Source: Polytrichum commune
Taxonomy: Eukaryota; Streptophyta; Polytrichopsida; Polytrichales; Polytrichaceae
Direction of reading: 5' to 3'
Length of the DNA stretch: 64,000 bases
Assembly: GCA_950295325.1 (NCBI GenBank)
Contig: OX485807.1
Location: forward strand, 30,043,666 to 30,107,665
Of the stretch, positions 13,701 to 25,300 are shown one piece after another (position 1 is the first letter of the stretch; each line of letters begins with the position of its first letter). The notes under the pieces were generated by a model. That model saw only the letters and a list, made by a program, of their open reading frames with translations, did no database searches and was not told the DNA's origin. Position numbers and translations under genes: made by a program.

Positions 13701-13977
13701 AGAGAGCCACGGTACGCTCTACATCTTAATATCTATGTAATAAAATGTCATCATATACGATTGAAATTTGGATGAATAAACACTTAGTAAGTTACAATAA
13801 TTGCAACACTGTAAATCTATAATGCCCCCAACAAAAAAATCTACAAGGAATGAAAAAAAATGTTAAGTGTATATTCAGTGTTGGTGACACTACACCAACA
13901 GTTTGCAATTAGTATCGAGGCAAGACAAATAGAATCAGTGACACTACATCAGAGCCCAACATTTTCCTTTTTAATTG
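10711..13977. other. Repeat-rich intergenic region (family D fragments)
   Basis: No gene is supported. From 10740 to about 11960 there are successive fragments of the dispersed family D repeat, recognised by motifs such as gccactttcctcat and tggttagcaa that recur near 44560, 51030 and 63460. A 12-base poly-C tract lies at 10864-10875 and a 10-base G tract at 13621-13630. A stretch near 12130-12230 resembles 7280-7360. The open frames at 10946-11257 and 12442-12690 are not like any known protein. Confidence 0.45.
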
Positions 13978-14343
13978 CACCCATGCCCAGACCATGCCCA
14001 TTAGTAGTGACCTATGCCCACCCATGCCCACCCATAGCATGACATGTGCGCACCCATGCCCACCCATGCCCACACATAGCATGACATGTGCGCACCCACG
14101 CCCCACCCATGCCCACCCATGCTATTCAAATTGCGCCCATGTATTCAAAAATTGTGTAATGTTTATTGTGTAATTGTGTAATTGTGTAATGTGTCTTGTA
14201 TGATTGTGTAATTGTGCCCCACCCATGCCCACCCATTATAATATCAAACCCATGCCCACCCATGAACAATAATATTGCACCCATGCCCACCCAAAACCCA
14301 TGGGCATGGGTGGGTATGGGAATGGGCATGGGTATGGGCACCC
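13978..14343. repeat. CCCATGCCCA minisatellite ending in an inverted copy
   Basis: The words cccatgccca and cacccatgcccaccc are repeated many times on the plus strand from about 13978 to 14300. The array then switches strand to tgggcatgggtgggtatggg and similar words at about 14300-14343. A longer sub-repeat (gcatgacatgtgcgcaccca) occurs twice near 14037 and 14078. The two arms can pair into a hairpin. GC-rich sequence with gcccgcccg words follows to about 14520. Overlapping open frames are artefacts of the repeat. Confidence 0.75.
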
Positions 14344-17300
14344 AATGTAGGGGCTCTGCACTACATACAACGTTTTCGTGGGAGGACCGCTAAACACCCC
14401 CCCACGAACTTCTAGGGATTCCATATTCGGGCGGGGGCAGCCCTCCCACGAAATTTCTGGCCCCGCCCGGATTTTTTCCAAACCCGCCCGAAAATAGCTG
14501 CCCGCCCCGCCCGAAAACAAAAAAAACATTGCTCTTCCATTCTTGAAGGCCGCTTGACTACAAATCCCATATTGAGTGCACTTCACCTTCAAGGTCTCAA
14601 ATCCAATATATATGTGCACTTCCACCTAGTAAATAAGGCATTAAATGGGATTTCATTCCGGGAGTGAAACCATCAACCAAGAATGTAATTAACTTGGAAG
14701 TCAAAAAATTAGAAAATCCTCATCAACATTGAGGTTATAATTTTTATGACTTACCATTTGAAATTGTCTTCGTCATTCTTAAATGACACTTAAATTTAGT
14801 GTGCTGATGTGGTATGTATATTTTATGATATTCTAGATAATTCTGGCTACTTTCAAGAATATTCATACGCACTTATTCTAATTAAGTGTGATTTAATGTA
14901 ATTATGTCTAATTAATTCTGATTAATCCTAAGTAGTGTTGTTAGTTATCCAAAGGTGCATTATATATATGTATATACTGTAACACCAAATCATTCTAAAT
15001 TCCCAAGTCAAGTATGCTACATTCAATTCCATTCCTTGCAGTGTGAGCACAGAGCCTCATTGGACGAATTTGTCGTCAGGCTACATCATCCTCATGCGAA
15101 TCCAAATGTACACGAGTACTTGTACTTCTTGTATTCAAATATGCAACATTTATGGCGATGTTGACACAATGTTGCCAAAAACCTGCAGTCGTACCGTGTC
15201 GCCGCCATTCTTGTGTTTTCTGTAGGTTGTCATTGTTGTAAGCTATCGCACTCTTCTTCGTGTTGGATACCAGGATTTAACTTAGGGTTACAAACTTACA
15301 CTACACTAAGATATTGTATGCAATGTTACTTACTATATGGACTTACGCCATGCTAATAGCTATAAGTATTTACCGTATATCTTCTTTTTCCTTTTTCCTT
15401 TTTTTATACCAGTGAAGGTCAAAGTGGTTGTTTGGACATGATCGAACATTAACATCTTTGTTTGGTAGAAAAAAAGAAGCACACTAAAGTGAAAATATAT
15501 AGCACTATGTAACTCCAAATAGTAAGTGCCACTAAATATAATGTAGTGACGTTAAATACAAGATTTAGTGTACTAAGGTGTACGGGTGTTATTTTGGCTG
15601 CTTTTCTAATCAGACACGTGTGTTTATTTCGTGCGTGGTAGGTTGATGAGTACATGTTTAAAAGAGATTCAACTACATCTTCACGTTTTATTAACTTCTC
15701 CACACTCAGCATCGAACACAAGTGGGAGGACCTATGTGTTCATTTAATAGATGTGTGCCTCCGATAAGCGTAATTAAATCGGGGGACGTCTAATTTTGCA
15801 TCTGATTTTTGATGATGCTTCACTATAATTTTGCTAGTGCAACGCAACTTTATTCTTGTGTGAATCTGATTGGCAAAATTTGGAGAGTATGAAAACGGAT
15901 TGAATAACACCCACACACCTTCGTAGAAAACATGGTCCCAAACAAACACACCTCCAAATGTCTATGATTCATGAAGCATGCTTGTATGCAACACACTTGG
16001 CATGATCGATCCATGAGGGGGCCTAAATTGGGCATGTTGTTTTTCCTATTAATGGTCCTCATATAACTTTGTAGGGCTTATCACATAGGCTATAATCAAT
16101 GACTTGTAGATTCATACTTAAAACAAACCTAAACCCTAAACCCGTAAGCTCACTCTCCTAAACTGGACACCTATACTTGAGTGGTATATTAAGAATACCA
16201 GACACCAAAAAGACACGTGTTGCAAGAAGATTGGACCATGTGCACATAATACATCAATTGGTTCTAAGTTCAATTTTGAACACGATGGACATCAACGCCT
16301 TAAAAACGAATGGAAACCTTCACTTCGACCTCCTATAAATTTCACATCTCATCGCCGATTCCAAATTTTGAAATGACAAAGTGCATGATTCGTAATTGAG
16401 ATGAGAAAACTCCACGATCTTATCCAATTACCAAAAATCATTGTTTGCTGAGCACATTGCAACAATTCTCTCATCCTGTGATATTCACCAAACATTAAAA
16501 AAATGTGGACGAGCAATACAATTTTGACACCAGGCCAGGTGTGTACTTTGATAACATGATTGATATTCTGTATCAAAAAGGTAGAGGTTGGCGGTTCGAA
16601 TCCCGGCTGTGAAATCTCCTCTCTACTTGACGGAAAACTTGCCAGGTGGTCAACTGCCTCATGTGCTTTGGCGTTGGCATGTCGGCCTTCTGTCTAAAAA
16701 AGAAAGATATTATGTATCAAAACCAGCTGAGTTTTACCCAATATATAAAATGTGGTTCAATGTCCAGGGAGATTTTTGGGCATAGTCGGTCGAGATCCTA
16801 GTGTTCCTGATATCAACCACGGTGACATCTATTGGCTTTTCTTTATTAAATAGAGGAGTATTCTATAAACTCCTCTAAATCGGTCAATAATTTTCCTAAA
16901 GTCTTGAATTTGAACCAATTATTTCTCAAACTCAACCGATTCTTATGTAACTACACTGCCAAATAGTCCTATGGATGCAGGTGGAAAATTAGCATGGAAA
17001 TGATTAGTGTGGCCCACACTAATTTTTTAATCAAAGTGGGATTATTGTGGGTTAAAGACCCCAGGTCATTCCCTAAGCCTTCGTGAAGATTTCCGACCAA
17101 CACATAAAATATTATTTATAGAACAAAAATAACACAAAATAGAACTAATCACCAACATTATTTTTTAAGAAAAAAACCAATAATGTGATATACGTCGATT
17201 TTCTTACTAAAACTTTAACATGGGTTGAGAAATAATATGGTTCAAATTGATTTATATTATAAGAATTAGTGTGGCTTCTAGAAAATTAGTGTGGCCCACA

Positions 17301-17596
17301 ACAATAGGACTATTTAGTGTAGGTGTCGGCTCTCCCCGTCCGGTGAGATATCACACATGGAAAAAGTATTACCTTCGCGTGGTCCTTGTATTCATGTATG
17401 ATGGAACTAGCAACTGTGTTTTCAATGTGTACAAGGGTACATTCATTAGGGTTGTTGCACGAGTGGTCCTCAAGGCTCACACCCACTTTGGGGAGGACAT
17501 CCAATAAGCCTATCTTATTATGAGATCAATCTCCAAACATCAAGAACGAACTTGTGGAACCTTGAATATTTTTAAGCCGTTTTTCCGTCACAATTA
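14344..17596. other. Intergenic region with GC-rich tail, family D copy and telomere-like motif
   Basis: No gene is recognised. 14345-14525 is GC-rich with gcccgccc words. 14526-16100 is AT-rich without identifiable content. A plant telomere-type motif, cctaaaccctaaaccc, is at about 16127-16142. A family D copy follows at about 16145-16480 (caccaaaaagacacgtg, then dispersed-repeat sequence). The sequence ggttcgaatcccgg near 16593 matches a Pol III B box, but no tRNA cloverleaf can be folded. The open frame at 17247-17507 lacks recognisable motifs. Confidence 0.45.
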
Positions 17597-18093
17597 GGGT
17601 CACTTCACACACGAGCCAAGAGCCGTGACCGTGAAATTTGTGGGAGTCCAAATGAAAGTGTCCAAAGGCCGTCCCAACGCACCCCCAAAATCATGTAGTG
17701 TGGTCACGGACCCTCAAGTGTAGTATTGTGAAGTCATACGGGACCGGGACCTCAACCAAATGCTATCTCAATGAATTTATGTTCATGCAGGTCCTCACAC
17801 ATGATAAAATAGAATAAATCAAGGGTTGTGAGCATTTGGAGTGCCATGGTCTCCCGGTTTTGTGTTAGGCCTACCTCCAAGAGGTGGTTTTTGAAAGTGA
17901 CCAAGAAACTTGATCCGTTGGATGCCATGTAGGAATCCATGTGGACTTTACATCCATCTTGCATTCACATACTCCGTTGGTCCCTCGAGCATAGTGTGAA
18001 GAAGCGAACTTGGACCGGCTCCACCTTTTCCACCAATGAGAGTGCTTGAAGTGTAATGGCCACGGGCTCTCAGTCTCGTGTGTGAAGTGGCCC
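17597..18093 (-). mobile_element. Family A PIF/Harbinger-like MITE, copy 2 (497 bp)
   Basis: The ends are gggtcacttcacacacgag and ctcgtgtgtgaagtggccc. The flanks are TTA at 17594-17596 and TTA at 18094-18096, a perfect 3-bp target duplication. The interior is a reverse-orientation relative of copy 1, including a ccaagaggtggtttttgaaa stretch that is inverted relative to copy 1. It shows the intact sequence aaaatcatgtagtgtggtca, which is the empty site for the family C insertion in copy 5. Confidence 0.9.
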
Positions 18094-20880
18094 TTACTAC
18101 ACACATTCTTTCCTGCTAATGTGGCATTCCTTATTCCCGGCTGCTGATATTCTTCCTTTGTCTATGAGATATGTGAGACTTATGTAGTCACCCTTCTTTA
18201 TGTGACGCCCATATTCGAGTGCTGAATTTAATGGCCAAGCTTTGTATTTCAAGAATGGATATCAAAAAGACACGTGCTAAGATAGGATTAGACTATATGT
18301 TCAAATTATATAAATCATTTTAAGTTCCATAGTTAACACAATTGGGAGGGTCCATGTGACCACTTTAAACGAAGAATAATATCACCTTTGACTTTCAGTA
18401 ATGTTTGCATCTCAACTCTCATTCTACAAACTCAAAATGATAATCTGCATGATTCATCGCATTTGCTAACCATATGGTATGACTTCACTACATGCATCAT
18501 GAGCACATATGATAGACCCAACAACTAAAATTATATGTGGAGTTGGAAGTGTCCACCATAGGGCCACGTACTTAAAGGTAAGCATGTGGTTACTTATCTT
18601 AATTAGACACCTAAATTTGAGTGGTGTGTGGTTAGGTGTGGATCTCATGATGGATGTCAAAAAGACATGTGATTAAAAGTTAAAAGAGAGAAAATTACAT
18701 GACACTCAGAAAAAAAATTATCTATTATAAGTTCGATAGTTAGGATAATATGAAGGGGGGGACCTATATGACCATTCAGGAAGAAAGAAAACCTTCACTA
18801 CAATAATGAATAAGATCTTCATATCAGCTCCAAAATTTACGAGGAAGATGGTTACAACCTCGATTAGATCGTACAAGAAGTATGCTCGTTAGGGGGGGGG
18901 GGGAAAACAAAACTATTTCAACCCCCTCTATCCTATCAACACAAATCAAATGACCAATAATGATATATGGTCTTAAAACCAACATCTTAAAATAATACAC
19001 AATAAACACATATTGATTATGTGTATGCCCGCCACCTCAACATTAGTTAGTATTCTTTAATATTCCTTCACTCTCCATGTGTTAGTTTTGGGTCTCTACT
19101 AATAAAACTTTGAACCCTCCTAGCTTTTGCATATGGAATTCAACAAAGTCAAAATTTGGTCCTTGGAATCCACTTTCAATTGCTAACAAGAAACATTGAG
19201 AATTTCATCAATTTAATAATTAGTTAGCGATTCAAATGACGGTTTTAACAACATTTACCTTATATTGTTCAAAAGCAAATCATACTCAACCAAGGTTGTG
19301 CAAATGGATTTGATGTGGCTTGTGGTTGTCACAACATGTCACAAATGTTGTGATGCCATCAAGATGTGGGGCCCTCTGAAGTGGTTTTTAATTTTTTTAT
19401 TGTAGCAACATTTTTGTAATTTGTTACTTTTTTGGTTGACTACTATAATCAACTACTAGTAGTAGTTGAATTATAAAAACAAAAATTGGAAATTGGAAAA
19501 AACTTGGAAAAAATTAGACCCCTAGATCTTGTTGGGTGCAACATCTAACCATCCATTTTTTTGGAACTTTTTAATTTCTTTTTTTCGTTTTCATGAAAGT
19601 CAATTGCTCTTGGTCAACTACAACAATCGGTTTGGAGTAGTCAACTAGTCGGCAGAATGCTCTAGGTTGAATATAACAATCAACCTAGAGCAGTCAACTA
19701 CAAAAAATAAAAACAAAAATAAAAATCCAAAAACTAGACCATTAGATCTCGTAGCCAACAAAATCTATGTAGCCAACAAAATCTAATTAGCCAAACAAAT
19801 TGGATTTTGATTCCTTTTGTTTTGGCAGTTGACTATCGTGTCAATTGTAAAGTAATAGTCAACCAAACCATTGACTAGGGGATTGACCGCATCAGTTTGC
19901 CCGTGGATAAACCGTCATACTTACCCCTATTGACATGCCGTTTTTGGATCCTCTGTCGCTATCATAGGATGTGACGTGATGTGACGAATGTGGACGTGAA
20001 ATCATTGTACTCAACTCCCATGATGGATGGGATAACATCATGTCCTTGTGTTGGTTTTTGGTCATCAACCAATAAAACTTTGAATCTCTATAACTTTTGG
20101 ATATCAAATAAGCCAGATTTTGGTGTGTTGGAAACCACTTCTACTTGCTAATGAGAAACCTAAATCTTCAACAATCTAATAATTACAACGATTGATTAAA
20201 ATGACAATTTTAGCAACATCTACCTCACATTGTTTAGGAGCAAATCATATTTAGTTGCCATGATGATGGGAGAACCCAAGAGAGTAAGTGGTTAGTAAGA
20301 TAGACAACCCCTATTCGGTAACTTTTCTTTTTAGGAGACCTATGTATAAGTGGTATGCAATTTGGTAAAGCGCAAAGAACGGATGTAAAAAAGACATGTG
20401 CTCAAAAAGAATTGGACAATGTGCTCAAAATATGATAATCATAGGCCCTATAGTCAGCATAATTGGGGGAACCTATACGACCTTTTAATGAACACGGAAA
20501 TATTTACTTTGATAATGAACAAGATATTCATTTGAGCTCCAAAAATCACGAGGAAAGTGTCTGTGGCCTCCATTTGGATTTGCTAACCATCTTGTACAAA
20601 TTGGGTGATTCCATACCACTATTTGGGGAGAACGAGCGGTTAGTTACAGATGAACCGATTGAGTTTGAGAAATAATTGGTTGAAGTTCGAGACTTGAGGA
20701 GAATTACAAATAAGTTTAGAGGAATCTATGGAATATACCTCAAATGAATAAAGCAAAACCAGAAGATGTCAACATGTAACGACTAGATTTAGAATCACTG
20801 GGATCTTGACCGACTATATATGCCCAAAAACTTCCCGGGCATTGTTCCATACCCTAGGAGAAGTGGGCTAGTTGGAATTA
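18094..20880. other. Repeat-rich intergenic region with several family D copies
   Basis: No gene is seen. Family D-like units lie at about 18190-18560, 18590-18860 and 20325-20620. Shared motifs include aaaaagacatgtg, an aattgggg segment, and a segment ending gctaaccat. Between 19300 and 19860 the words gtcaacta and tagttga recur on both strands. A 12-base G tract is at 18892-18903. The small open frame at 20463-20675 lies wholly in family D and is not a gene. Confidence 0.5.
19068..20262. repeat. Pair of 230-bp direct repeats about 970 bp apart
   Basis: 19068-19300 and 20038-20262 align over their whole length. Shared landmarks are taataaaactttgaa versus caataaaactttgaa, then cacttctacttgctaa versus cactttcaattgctaa, then gcaaatcata near the end. 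They could be diverged LTRs of a small non-coding retroelement (TRIM) or two copies of a dispersed repeat. Identity is only moderate by eye, and a primer-binding site was not identified. Confidence 0.5.
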
Positions 20881-21356
20881 CACTCTAAACTCCATAGTAT
20901 CACACTTGTGGCAACCAAAGTGCATGTGATATTATGAAGTTTTGTAGTGTTAACATGGATGCATGATACTATAGAATTAGTGTAACATGTGACATTATGG
21001 AATAACACAAAGGAGATGTGAGGACAATTTGAATTCGTTCTCTTGTCACCTACGCTAGTGTGGTCCACTCCACTTGGCCTTCCCGGGCGATGTGGCGGAT
21101 GCATGCACCAATATTCAAGAAGAAGAAGAAGAAGAAGAAGAAGAAGAAGACACTCCACATGTTGACACATGGCGCAATGCGAGAGTGTGGGTTGACTTCT
21201 TGGATGATTTGCAATAATGACAAATTTCGTGATATAAGGGAGAGAAATGTGACAATAAGGAGTGAGATTTGAACAACGAACATCCGTTCCCTAGGGTTTT
21301 CGGGATATTAGAGAGTGTGTGACATTGTGGGGGTTGATATGACGGAGTTTAGGGTG
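20881..21356 (+). mobile_element. Family C TA-target MITE, copy 1 with internal GAA microsatellite
   Basis: The left end is cactctaaactccatagta and the right end is the imperfect complement (gacggagtttagggtg). TA at 20879-20880 and TA at 21357-21358 form the target duplication, as in Tc1/mariner-derived Stowaway-like MITEs. It carries a (GAA)n tract at about 21117-21150. The same tract occurs inverted in the copy at 52729, so the microsatellite travels with the element. No coding capacity is seen. Confidence 0.8.
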
Positions 21357-22017
21357 TAGTAACCATTGAAGAGCGAGCCATCTCCCTCAGCAGCAGCCGC
21401 TGCACTTACTGGCCGCCAAACTTCCATGAACAAATCCAGGCCTAGCCTAGCCCAACGTAGAGTACTACAGGGCAGTAGTAGTGCGGCGGCTGAGATGAGA
21501 GAGAGAGAGAGAGAGAGAGAGATCGGCCTCCTGAGTACAAACTTTCTCATTTACATACATAGTAGCTGGGGATCATCAGATGGTCTGTCTGTGTGTCTGT
21601 GTGTCTGTCAATTGTCCCTCAACGGTCCCTTCAACACTGATCACTGATCAGTCTGCTTACTAGAATCAGATCTCCTGCACCGCTTCTGCTCATGTGAAGA
21701 AGCACTTAGCAGGCTGCAGGGCAGGAACCTACATTACTTAACTTATAGCTCCCTCGCCTCCCACCTCTTCATGAGGCTCGAGCTCTTGAATCTATCTGTA
21801 GCCACTCTGTTCAGCATTACTTCCTGTTTGCAACCTCGCGCCGGTGTTGCCTGTTGTTTGCCTTGTTTCCCAGTGGACTTCCTGCTCCTGCAGCTGGGTT
21901 GAAGAGTTTGGGAATCCATTGAGGAGTTCTGCTGCAGCGGCCACCATAACTTCAAGCCAGTGCTTAGGAGCAGCGGTGACGAAGCAAGGTGGTGGGAGGA
22001 GTTTTGGCAGCGAACCC
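21357..22017. promoter_or_regulatory. Likely promoter region of the GH17 gene, with GA microsatellite
   Basis: This gene-free stretch lies between the family C element and the TATA box. It contains a (GA)n tract at about 21497-21522, a short tgtctgtgtg repeat near 21585-21610, and a CT/GC-rich composition unlike the AT-rich flanking repeats. GA/CT tracts are common in plant core-promoter regions. Promoter function is inferred from position only. Confidence 0.4.
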
Positions 22018-22026
22018 TATATAAAG
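22018..22026 (+). promoter_or_regulatory. TATA box of the GH17 gene
   Basis: TATATAAAG lies about 320 bp upstream of the start codon at 22345. This implies transcription starting near 22050 and a leader of about 295 nt. It is the only good TATA box immediately upstream. Confidence 0.55.
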
Positions 22027-22344
22027 TTTTCACTTTTATAACCTGCAAGGCTCATTCTTTGGGTGGGGGGGCTGGGGGTTTTATGCAGGGTTTATGTTCT
22101 GGAAGTTATAGGATATAGGATATTACTTGCAGGAGCTGTGCGCCTGTTCGTGAAAGCGAGGTGGTTGTTCTGATTATTACAGCTGACCTGATTGGATGAG
22201 TTCATGTCGTGCCGGAGCTCATGGGAATTAATGGCTTCAGCTGCATCCGGAAGGTGGTGAAGACTGGGATGTTGTTTGCTGAGTTTTAGAAGGTGGTAAC
22301 TAGGCTCAGTAGTGTTGCAGTTTGTCGTGCTGTATATTCCAGCT

Positions 22345-25300
22345 ATGGCGACATTGAGGCAGCCTGCTGCACACAGAGGAGGGTCAGCTGCTGCACTTCG
22401 TGCCATGTGCATGTGTGTCCTCGCCACCATTGCAGGTAGGTTTAGGGGAGTATGCTCGTCTTTTACCCCATAACAGTTGCTTCGGTGTTTTGGTTTTTGT
22501 GTTCATTGCAAAATGCAGGTGTATAGGTATGAGCTTTCTTCCTCTTGAAGTTGTGTCCAGTCATGCTATTGTCAATAATAGGTCACCGACGTCGTAAGCA
22601 TAAACATAGAACAAATACCACAGCTGAGAAGAGTTCTGTCGCCTTTACAAATGGTTTTGGTTGTTGCTCGTTTTGGCTCATTTTGGTGCATTGCCAAAAT
22701 GCAGGTCTATGTGTATGAGTGTTCTTCGTCTTGAGTTCATTCAGTCAACCTATTGTTAACAGGAAGTCACCGACGTAGTCATCGTAAACATAGAACAATC
22801 GCCACAGCTGAGAGCTGCTTTGTCTCCTTCATTACAAATGGTTTCGATTGTTGCTCCTCATTGTAAAATGCAGGTCTACGTATATGAGCATTCTTCTCTT
22901 GGAGTGTGTCCGGTCAATCTGTTGTCAACAATAGGTCTCCGACGTTGTCTACGTAAACATAGAACAAGCACCATAGCTGAGAGCTGCTCTGTCGCGTTCG
23001 TCACAAACAGTTTCGATGATTGTTGCGGCTTATTCTGGTGCATTGCAAAATGCAGGTCTACGTGTATGAACTTTCTTCCTCTTAAAGTGTGTCCAGTCAA
23101 GCCATAGTCAATAATAGGTCACCGACGTCGTAAGCATATACACACAACAAGCACCATAGCTAGGAACAGTTCTGTTGCATTCGCAAATGGTTTCGATTGT
23201 TCATGAGGCTCATTCTGGTGCAATGCGAAAATGCAGGTCTATGTGTATGAGCATTCTTCGTCTTGACGTTTGCCCAGTAACTCACCGACGTTGTAAACGT
23301 AAACGTAGAACAAGCACCGTAGCTGAAAGCTGTTCTGTCGCCTTAATCACAAATGGTTTCGATTGTTGCTGCTCGTTTTGGTACATTGTAAAAACGCAGG
23401 TCTATTGAGCATTCTTCAAGTTGAAGTGTGTCCGGTCAAGCTGTTGTCAACAATAGGTTTGCGACGTAGTAACATAAACATAGAACAAGCACCATAGCTG
23501 AGACCTACTCTGTCGCCTTCTCACAAATGGTTTCGATTGTTGCTGCTCATTTTGGTTCGTTGTCAAAATGAAGGTCTCTGCACATAAGCATTCTTCCCCT
23601 TGAAGTGTGTCTGGTCAAAGCTGTTGTTAACAATGGGTTTCCGACGTAGTTAACGTAAATATAGAACAAGCACCATAGCTGAGAGCTGTCCTGTCGCCTT
23701 CTCACAAATGGTTTCGATTGTTGCTGCTCATTTTGGTTCATCGTTAAAATGCAAGTCTATGTATATGAGCATTCTTCGTCTTGAAGTGTCCGTCAAGCTG
23801 TTGTCAACAACAGGTCTCCTACGCAGTAAACGTTAAACATAGAACAAACACCACAGCTGAGAGCTCTAAGTGCGCCTACACATATAGTTTCGGTTGCTGT
23901 GGCTCATTTTGGTGCACAGCAGAACGCAGGTCTATGTGTATGAGGAGCTTCTTCTTGAAGTGTGTCCAGTGAAGATGTTCTCAACAACGTCACCGACGTA
24001 GGTCACCGACGTAGTAAACGTAAACATAGAACAAGCACCATACTTGAGAGCTCTAGCGTTGCCTTCACAAATAGTTTCGATTGTTGCGGCTCATTTTAAT
24101 GCATTGTAAATTGCAGGTCTACGTGTATGAGCATTCTTCCTGATCTTGAAGTATTGTCAACCATAGGTCACCGACGTAGTAAACGTAAACACAGATCAAG
24201 CACCATAGCTGAGAGCTGCACTGTCGCCTCCATCATAAACAATTTCGATGATTGTTGCGGCTCAGTTTGGTTTATTGCAACATGCAGGTCTATGTGTATG
24301 AGCACTTTTCTTCTAAAAGTTTGTCCAGTCAAGTTATTGTCAACAACAAGTCACCGACGTAGTACACATAAACATAGAAGAAGCACAAAGCTGTACATCA
24401 CAAATAGTTTCGATGATTGTTGCTGCTCATTTTGGTGATGCGTTTGGGATGCAGGAGCTTCGGTTGGCATCAATTACGGTACATACGGAGACAACCTACC
24501 GCAACCCGCCCTGGCTGTTGCACTCTTGAAGAAGGAGGGCGTTACCCAGGCGCGCATTCGTGACGCCAATCCGAACGTCCTGAACGCCTTCAAAGGCTCC
24601 AACATCCAGATTATAGTCGGCATATCCAACGATGAGCTTCTTGGCGTCGGTGGGGACAATGCAACAGCGTACAAATGGGTGAAGGACCACATTGTGCCAT
24701 TCTCAACCACATGCAACATCACATGCATCACCGTGGGCTACGAGGTTCTGACCACCATGCCATCACTCTCCATCATGATCCTTCCCGCCATGACATTCAT
24801 CCACTCCGCACTCGTCTCCTACGGGCTGGACAGCATGATCAAAGTCTCAACACCATTCTCTGTCGATATTCTCGAAAGCACATTCCCCCCATCCGCCGCT
24901 GTGTTCAACCGAAACTTTTCGAGTTTCACCATTCAACCGGTGCTGGACTTCATTTCGGCAACCGGATCCTTCTACATGTTGAATGTCTACCCCTACAACG
25001 CATACATGCAGGATCCACAAGGCATAAGTCTAGACTACGCTTTGTTTCGCACTAACCCTGGAGTAGTGGACTCTGCGAGTGGGTTTGTGTACTCGAATGC
25101 ATTTGATGCACTTCTTGATGCAACCTATGCAGCCATAGCCAAGCTTAACCACACTGACTTGCAAATCGTGGTGAGTGAGACCGGGTGGCCATCACAGGGA
25201 GATGCCAATGACACTGCTGCGACACCTTCGAATGCTCAGACATACAATGCTAACCTGGTGAAGCATGTGCTCAGCAAGACTGGCAGTCCTGGGAGACCGG

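Noticed and set aside
14196-14625. Overlapping open frames on both strands rich in Pro/Met/Gly
   Set aside because: They arise from the cccatgccca minisatellite and the GC-rich block beside it.
16575-16620. Possible tRNA or SINE (B-box-like ggttcgaatcccgg)
   Set aside because: The T-loop word is good, but the flanking bases do not form a T stem and no A box or acceptor stem lies at the right distance.
22510-24454. CRISPR-like array
   Set aside because: Units are diverged whole-unit repeats without constant short repeats and unique spacers, and lie in a plant intron.
24474-24731. Minus-strand open frames over GH17 exon 2 and similar shadows over MutS2 exons
   Set aside because: They are antisense to strongly supported coding exons and have no family match.
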